Origin: JBKEAD01 sp047973165
GTDB lineage: Bacteria > Verrucomicrobiota > Verrucomicrobiia > Chthoniobacterales > JBKEAD01
Assembly (NCBI GenBank): GCA_047973165.1
Contig: JBKEBM010000047.1
Coordinates: forward strand, 1-10,502
Length of the DNA: 10,502 bases
Reading direction: 5' to 3'
Positions 6,274-10,502 of the stretch are shown here, piece by piece. Position numbers and translations under genes: made by a program. The notes beneath the pieces were generated by a model, which was not told the DNA's origin, ran no database searches, and saw only the letters and a program-made list of their open reading frames with translations. Within the stretch, counting starts at the first letter, position 1. The number at the start of each line of letters is the position of its first letter.

Positions 6274-6903
6274 ATGAACGGACTACTTAAAGCCCAAACG
6301 GCTTTTTTACAAAAACCACTGAACTTACTTTCGCGAGCCCTGCTCGTGCTGAGTGCGGTCTTTATCGTTGCTGCTGCCTATTTTCCATTGTGGCATATCA
6401 ATCTGGTTGCTCCTCAATATGAGGAAGGACTAAATATGTATATCTACTCCTATCAGATCAAGGGAGGAAATAACGGGCACGACCTCACCGAGATAGATAT
6501 GCTCAATCACTACATAGGGATGAAGTCTATTTCTCAGACGCCCTTTATCGAAATGCAGATCATGACCTTTATGTTTGGTCTGTTTATTATGTTAGCGTTG
6601 CGAGCTGCTGTAATGGGATATATCGGCGCTGTAGTGGATTTATTTTTTCTCGCTTCTTATTTTGGTTGCTTTGCAATCGGATCTTTTTTCTTTCGCCTTT
6701 ACACCTACGGGCATAATCTGGATCCGACAGCACCCGTACAAATAGAACCCTTTACTCCTATATTATTTGGAACTCAGCAAATCGCTAATTTTGTTCAATC
6801 AAGCTATCCCGAGCTTGGTTCCTATTTTCTTTTTGGATTCGTTTTACTCTTAGTTCTTTCAATATGGTTTTCAAGAAAAGAGGAGCCGCTTACCTTGTCT
6901 TAG
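6274..6903 (+). CDS. Nos-cluster multi-pass membrane protein with NHYIGM motif, function unknown
   Basis: The 209-residue product has about four membrane segments, roughly residues 20-40, 92-112, 116-141 and 181-200. A polar loop (41-91) between the first two contains APQYEEGL (46-53) and LNHYIGM (77-83). A second loop (142-178) carries H147. From memory, similar proteins with a PQYxEGL plus LNHYIGM loop sit in other clade II nos clusters, but I cannot confirm that here. It could correspond to the poorly characterised NosB-type membrane protein of such clusters, so I give no symbol. The conserved His and Met residues in the loop would suit a role near copper, which is inference. The ATG at 6274 is the first good start after the hairpin; no Shine-Dalgarno is seen. 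The 3' end overlaps nosD by 40 bases in another frame, suggesting coupled translation. Confidence 0.8.
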   Translation: MNGLLKAQTAFLQKPLNLLSRALLVLSAVFIVAAAYFPLWHINLVAPQYEEGLNMYIYSYQIKGGNNGHDLTEIDMLNHYIGMKSISQTPFIEMQIMTFMFGLFIMLALRAAVMGYIGAVVDLFFLASYFGCFAIGSFFFRLYTYGHNLDPTAPVQIEPFTPILFGTQQIANFVQSSYPELGSYFLFGFVLLLVLSIWFSRKEEPLTLS

Positions 6904-8156
6904 CCTGTCTGATTTCCGGCCAGAGTTTCGGCCAGACAACACTGCAGGAGAGAATTGACTCTACTGCACCCGGTGCGACGATTCAGGTCGACGCGGGAGA
7001 ATACAAGGGAAGTATTGTAATAGATAAATCCCTGACTCTCGTGGGCTCGGAGTTGCCTGTGATCGACGGTGAGGGGGAGGGGAGTGTTATTTCTATTCTT
7101 GCCGATGATGTAACGGTAAGAGGATTTCGAATCATTAATTCCGGAACAAAGCTCTCCAAAGATAATGCCGGAATTCACATCACCGGAGCACGCGCTACGA
7201 TCGCCTCCAATCATATAGAGGATGTCTTACATGGAGTTTATATAAAAAAAGCAGAGGGATTTCGTGTTATAAATAACAGGATTGTTGGTAAAACCACTCT
7301 TCCTCAGAATAAGCTGCCAGACTCTGAATCTGTTGCTGCAGATGGTCCCGACCTTTGCTCGCCACTTAATATCAACTCACGGGGTAATGGTATTCATATG
7401 TGGAACAGTTCCGGCGGATTGATCGATGGTAACCGGGTTACTGAAACACGGGACGGAATATACTTTTCATTCACTCGTAACACAGAAGTCCGGGCCAACC
7501 ACATTCACCGTGTGCGTTACGGTCTGCATTATATGTATTCGGACAGCAATATTTTTGAGGGAAATACCTTTGAAGGTAACGCGGCGGGTGCAGCAATAAT
7601 GTATTCAAAAAATCTCATTGTAACGGGCAACCGTTTTGTTTTTAACGAGGGTTACCGCGCCTATGGTTTATTATTAAACTCTGTGGACAATACCCGCATC
7701 GAAGGCAATTTTCTAACACATAATACAGTCGGTATTTATATCGAAAATAATAACCGAAACACTATCATTGGAAACGAGATTAAAGATAATTATATAGGAG
7801 TAAGGATGACGGCCAGTTCCAATGATAATAGTTTTACCCAAAATCATTTTGCCGGAAATATGCATGCGGCTGAAATGGCCGGACAAAACGAAAGTAACAC
7901 CTGGTCAGTCGATGGAATTGGGAATTACTGGCAAAATGCAGACACCGTGGATATCGATGCAGACGGCATCGGTGACCTGCCTCATCGGGAAGCAGACCTG
8001 ATAGGCGACTTGCGTCGGGACGCTCCCATTACAGGCTTACTCTCCGGAAGTCCGGGCCTGAGTTTATTAGAGTTTATTCACCGCCATGCAAAATTACCCG
8101 GTATCGATGCGATAGAAGACCCCTATCCTTTAACTCCGTATTTTAAAAAGCAATGA
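6864..8156 (+). CDS. nosD: Periplasmic copper-site assembly protein NosD
   Basis: NosD is the periplasmic partner of the NosFY ABC complex and is required to build the CuZ site of NosZ. The 430-residue product, a usual length, begins with a Sec signal peptide (MVFKKRGAAYLVLACLISGQ, cleavage near residues 20-24). It then folds as a right-handed beta-helix of CASH/NosD repeats from about 35 to 345, visible as serial GN-x-I/F and DN-x-I/F turns (GNRVTE, ANHIHR, GNTFEG, GNRFVF, GNFLTH, GNEIKD). Typical NosD signatures include YGLHYMYSDSN (219-229) and GNYW (353-356). The C-terminal part (about 347-430) has DIDADGIGDLPH and ends in EDPYPL. The ATG at 6864 is favoured despite the 40-base overlap with the preceding gene because it supplies the basic KKR start of the signal peptide and no later in-frame start does. 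Confidence 0.95.
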   Translation: MVFKKRGAAYLVLACLISGQSFGQTTLQERIDSTAPGATIQVDAGEYKGSIVIDKSLTLVGSELPVIDGEGEGSVISILADDVTVRGFRIINSGTKLSKDNAGIHITGARATIASNHIEDVLHGVYIKKAEGFRVINNRIVGKTTLPQNKLPDSESVAADGPDLCSPLNINSRGNGIHMWNSSGGLIDGNRVTETRDGIYFSFTRNTEVRANHIHRVRYGLHYMYSDSNIFEGNTFEGNAAGAAIMYSKNLIVTGNRFVFNEGYRAYGLLLNSVDNTRIEGNFLTHNTVGIYIENNNRNTIIGNEIKDNYIGVRMTASSNDNSFTQNHFAGNMHAAEMAGQNESNTWSVDGIGNYWQNADTVDIDADGIGDLPHREADLIGDLRRDAPITGLLSGSPGLSLLEFIHRHAKLPGIDAIEDPYPLTPYFKKQ

Positions 8157-8818
8157 TTCTTGCTGAGAATCTTATAAAAAGCTATCGCCGACGAAAAATT
8201 CTGGATGGCCTGAGCTTCAGGATTAAAAAAAATGAGCTGACTCTCTTTGTAGGTTCCAACGCAGCAGGAAAAACGACGACCCTCAAAATACTCGCAGGCG
8301 TTTTAAAGCCGGACTCGGGCAGTGTGAAAATCGATGGGATTGATATTATACAAAACAGGCGAGAGGCACAAAAGCTGCTTTCCTTTCTGCCGCAGGCCGT
8401 CACTTTTGATCCGCGCCTCAGTTGCCGTCAGCTTTTAAATTTTTACGCACGTCTCCGCAAAGCTCCGTTGCACCGAGTGGATAAACTACTGGAATACGTG
8501 GGGCTGAAAGAGGAAGCGGACAAACGTTCGCACGAGTTATCCGGCGGGCTTCGTCAGCGCCTGGGTCTGGCCGTTTTACTGATTCCTGATGCACCTGTAT
8601 TGCTGCTGGACGAGCCGGGCCTCAGCCTCGATCCGAAGTGGCGAGTACGCTTACAGGAAATTTTGCGAGACGAAGTAAAAAACGGCAAAACGGTGTTCGT
8701 GACAACCCATCTTCTCGGTGAATGGGAGGGAGTTGCCGATAGTTGCCTGCTCTGCCGGGACGGAAAGCTCAAAGGCGAACTCGATCCAAAACGAATCAGG
8801 GAACAATTCGAGTTATGA
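8153..8818 (+). CDS. nosF: ABC transporter ATP-binding subunit NosF
   Basis: This is the cytoplasmic ATPase of the NosDFY complex, whose ATP cycle drives the conformational changes used in CuZ assembly. The 221-residue product shows every ABC element: Walker A GSNAAGKT (34-41), Q-loop Q81, signature LSGGLRQ (129-135), Walker B VLLLDEP (149-155) and H-loop H186. The Walker A has Ala where Gly is usual (GPNGAGKT), but still meets GxxxxGK[ST]. The gene is at the short end for ABC subunits, without an added C-terminal domain. Its ATG overlaps the nosD stop by 4 bases (ATGA), indicating translational coupling. General ABC assignment is certain; NosF rather than another exporter ATPase follows from position between nosD and nosY. 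Confidence 0.93.
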   Translation: MILAENLIKSYRRRKILDGLSFRIKKNELTLFVGSNAAGKTTTLKILAGVLKPDSGSVKIDGIDIIQNRREAQKLLSFLPQAVTFDPRLSCRQLLNFYARLRKAPLHRVDKLLEYVGLKEEADKRSHELSGGLRQRLGLAVLLIPDAPVLLLDEPGLSLDPKWRVRLQEILRDEVKNGKTVFVTTHLLGEWEGVADSCLLCRDGKLKGELDPKRIREQFEL

Positions 8819-9606
8819 AGCAGTTTATTTGCCGCTTATTTGCAGGTGCATTTTTTCTGCGCGAACTCAAAGCCATCCTGCTGGCCCGATTCATTCACAT
8901 ATTCTGGGGCCTGGCATTACTTGCCGGACTGATACCCGTCATTTTTGAGACCAACGGCGGCGAAGGATATTTTTTACTTCAGTGGTGTCTTTATATTCTT
9001 CCACTTTTTGCTGCATTCGCCGGAATTGCTTCAGCCCAGAATGAAGGGGAAGAAACTTTTTTATTACTGAGCCAACCCGTGGCTTCCTCGCGACGTATTT
9101 GGGAGAAATTTCTGGCTCTGTGGTTGATCGTGGCGATGGCCGGAGTTCCCTTGCTACTTCCCGGATTGATACAAGGTGAAAACATCAGCACTCTCTTTTT
9201 TCTGTTTGTACATGCGATTGCAGCTGGAGGAATTTTCACCGCCCTCGGTCTGGCCGTGGGCTTTTCGACTCAGGACAGGGTAAAAGCTTACCTTGGCGGC
9301 CTTTGTATCTGGTTGGTTTTGATCGTAGGTTTCGGGCTGATTGCGCTGGCCACGGCTAACAGTGGATTTGCCGAAAGCTCTCCCCAAATCTGGGTTACAT
9401 TGCTGATGTTAAATCCGATCGAAGCCATGCGTGTGGGGGCGCTTTTAAATATCGGACAAATTCCATTTGATCGGGCAGCCATGCCGCCGCTGGCCCGCTG
9501 GTGGCTGGAGAATTTAAAAATCTGGTATCTCCTGCTGGCCGGCATCTGGATCACAGCCTCCCTGCTGTGGGCCACAAACCGCCTGGAACGCCGCAGGAAT
9601 TCATAA
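8815..9606 (+). CDS. nosY: ABC transporter permease NosY
   Basis: NosY is the membrane subunit that pairs with NosF and docks NosD in the periplasm. The 263-residue product has about six transmembrane helices (near 27-47, 54-75, 99-118, 126-150, 159-181 and 237-255). It also has features of ABC-2-type permeases: an early RELKAILLARF amphipathic stretch, a loop E-GEETFLLLSQPVSR-like (QNEGEETFLLLSQPVASSRR, about 75-94), and LNPIEAMRVGALLNIG before the last helix. An earlier in-frame start at 8743 would lie deep within nosF. The ATG at 8815 overlaps the nosF stop by 4 bases (ATGA), matching the nosD-nosF junction, and is chosen. It is the last gene of the cluster: the next gene is convergent, ending 15 bases past the nosY stop, with no clear terminator between them. 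No nosL follows. Confidence 0.93.
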   Translation: MKQFICRLFAGAFFLRELKAILLARFIHIFWGLALLAGLIPVIFETNGGEGYFLLQWCLYILPLFAAFAGIASAQNEGEETFLLLSQPVASSRRIWEKFLALWLIVAMAGVPLLLPGLIQGENISTLFFLFVHAIAAGGIFTALGLAVGFSTQDRVKAYLGGLCIWLVLIVGFGLIALATANSGFAESSPQIWVTLLMLNPIEAMRVGALLNIGQIPFDRAAMPPLARWWLENLKIWYLLLAGIWITASLLWATNRLERRRNS

Positions 9607-9621
9607 GTTTATACAGCAAAA

Positions 9622-9999
9622 TCAGAGCCCGCCGCCCCAGACTTCGGCCAATTCGATTTCATAGCCATTGGGGTCTTCGATATAGATGGATTTTGAGTGA
9701 GGCCAGTTGACGGCACCATTGTATTTGATCGCTATCCCCAGTTTTTTGCAGTGGCTCTCACATTTTTCAAAATTTTCGATATGAAATCCCATGTGTGCGA
9801 AGCCTAACTTCCCCTGTTTTTCCAGATTGGGATTTTCATACAGAGCGAGCTTGCTACTTTCGTCACCGACAATTTTGCCTTTTACATCCGGCATATCTTC
9901 CAACACCCTGAAACCCAGAAGTTGCTCCCAAAAACGGCAGGATTCATCCAGGTTTTTCACCTGAAGATTCAAATGATCAATTCCTTTTGATTTCAGCAT
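9622..9999 (-). CDS. VOC superfamily (glyoxalase/bleomycin-resistance fold) protein
   Basis: This 125-residue protein has the paired beta-alpha-beta-beta-beta modules of the vicinal-oxygen-chelate superfamily. The first module opens with IDHLNLQVKNLDESCRFWEQ (7-26), with H9 as the expected first metal ligand. The second opens with FAHMGFHIENF (67-77), where H69 or H73 may bind metal. It ends with IYIEDPNGYEIELAE (105-119), where E116 is the usual last ligand. One domain copy implies a homodimer. The exact substrate (methylglyoxal, a dioxygenase substrate, an antibiotic) cannot be read from sequence. The ATG at 9999 fits where the VOC fold starts; the frame stays open upstream to beyond 10233 but that extension is not VOC-like. 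No Shine-Dalgarno is visible. It is convergent with nosY and probably unrelated to it. Confidence 0.88.
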   Translation of the reverse strand: MLKSKGIDHLNLQVKNLDESCRFWEQLLGFRVLEDMPDVKGKIVGDESSKLALYENPNLEKQGKLGFAHMGFHIENFEKCESHCKKLGIAIKYNGAVNWPHSKSIYIEDPNGYEIELAEVWGGGL

Positions 10000-10229
10000 G
10001 GTATTTGGCGGGGTGAGGGTGGTTTTGGATTTTGAAAAAAGCCTAACGCAGCTCTCTGTGTCTTTCCATGATAAACAATTTTCTTCTTTAGATAGCTTGC
10101 CGGACAGAAGGCTGAGTTTTGATATCGAGAGCCATGGTTGTCCTCCGCGAGGTATCGCGCATGTAAAGTCCGGTGGCATAGTTGGAGCTATGGGCGCATT
10201 GCTGCTGCTTCGCGAATCGTAACGAAAGG

Positions 10230-10502
10230 TCAATACGAGCTGCTCCGATGCGTCGAAGTATTGTGCGACGACGTAGAATGCCAGGACATGATTTGCCCCC
10301 GATAAACTCCCGCTGCCTGGATAGTCGCATTTGATAACTGACTTCCTGAAAATGAATTCACATTCCAGTTGATTCCATTGGTAAATTCAAAAACGTAACC
10401 CGAAGTATCGACCTGGACCGTGCCGGCTCCCTGACTCGAGGTTCCGAGGCTCACTATATTGGACCCTTCGGAGCCGGCAAACACAGCCGTATCCGAAAGT
10501 GA
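10230..10502 (-). CDS. C-terminal fragment of an unrecognised, probably secreted protein; possibly frameshifted
   Basis: The gene runs off the right edge and I do not recognise it. Ninety residues before the TGA at 10230 are visible. The first two thirds are Ser/Thr/Gly/Asn-rich with alternating hydrophobics (TVQVDTSGYVFEFTNGINW), as in beta-rich extracellular or surface domains. The final 24 residues (after GVYRG) turn into a His/Ser-rich run ending HRSSSY, unlike the rest. At that point lies a run of five G on the minus strand (C5 at 10296-10300). One extra G there would open another frame reading NHVLAFYVVAQYFDASEQLV, which looks more like protein. The true 3' end may therefore lie further left (10088-10229). 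A pseudogene or a sequencing slip are both possible. Confidence 0.5.
   Translation of the reverse strand, partial: SLSDTAVFAGSEGSNIVSLGTSSQGAGTVQVDTSGYVFEFTNGINWNVNSFSGSQLSNATIQAAGVYRGQIMSWHSTSSHNTSTHRSSSY

Noticed and set aside
7120..7900. Tandem DNA repeats in nosD
   Set aside because: The periodic GN/DN turns are protein-level beta-helix repeats; the DNA copies differ too much to be true tandem repeats.
8743..9606. A 24-residue N-terminal extension of NosY
   Set aside because: It would overlap nosF by 76 bases and adds a polar, non-NosY-like stretch; the ATGA junction at 8815 repeats the nosD-nosF arrangement.
10030..10065. Possible minus-strand terminator around a T6 run
   Set aside because: Only about 3 base pairs can form before the T-run, too weak for an intrinsic terminator.
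10000..10233. A 78-residue N-terminal extension of the VOC protein
   Set aside because: The upstream part has no VOC-like sequence and belongs, if coding at all, to the drifting reading frame of the right-edge gene; the VOC fold starts right after the ATG at 9999.
1..10502. CRISPR arrays, tRNA or rRNA genes, insertion sequences or attachment sites
   Set aside because: I saw no regularly spaced direct repeats, no tRNA-like cloverleaf or rRNA sequence, and no transposase or integrase coding sequence.

Overview
The window carries a compact nitrous-oxide-reductase (nos) gene cluster flanked by unrelated housekeeping and accessory genes. It reads as the chromosome of a Gram-negative-type bacterium: there are outer-membrane-style lipoproteins, periplasmic cupredoxins and Sec signal peptides. 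NosZ is of the Sec-exported clade II type. My best guess is a Verrucomicrobiota member (Opitutae-like), with Gemmatimonadota or Bacteroidota as alternatives. The guess rests on the overall look of the proteins and on start regions without Shine-Dalgarno motifs, not on a marker gene. Two sigma-70-type promoters (TTGACA/TATAAT-like with 17-base spacers) argue against Bacteroidota.

Layout. Minus strand, 148-1992: a full-length RecQ helicase with its own promoter. Minus strand, 2113-2511: a small secreted Ala/Lys/Glu-rich protein with a near-consensus promoter and a strong intrinsic terminator. From a divergent intergenic region (2512-2671) the plus strand reads seven genes in series: a CusF-SCO fusion lipoprotein, an auracyanin/azurin-like blue copper lipoprotein, nosZ, a four-helix membrane protein, nosD, nosF and nosY. 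nosD-nosF and nosF-nosY overlap by 4 bases (ATGA), and the membrane-protein gene overlaps nosD by 40 bases. A strong hairpin separates nosZ from the accessory genes. Convergent to nosY lies a VOC (glyoxalase-fold) gene (9622-9999, minus). The right edge holds the C-terminal end of a minus-strand protein whose reading frame looks disturbed.

How the genes work together. NosZ reduces N2O to N2 using a CuA and a CuZ centre, and all of their expected ligands can be found here. NosD, NosF and NosY form the ABC-type machine needed to build CuZ. No NosL, NosR, cytochrome c or Rieske/quinol-dehydrogenase gene is present in the window. The CusF-SCO protein is a reasonable local copper chaperone, and the cupredoxin a reasonable direct electron donor. 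All three copper proteins (SCO, cupredoxin, NosZ) appear to be lipoproteins, which suggests a membrane-tethered N2O respiratory unit rather than the usual soluble periplasmic one.
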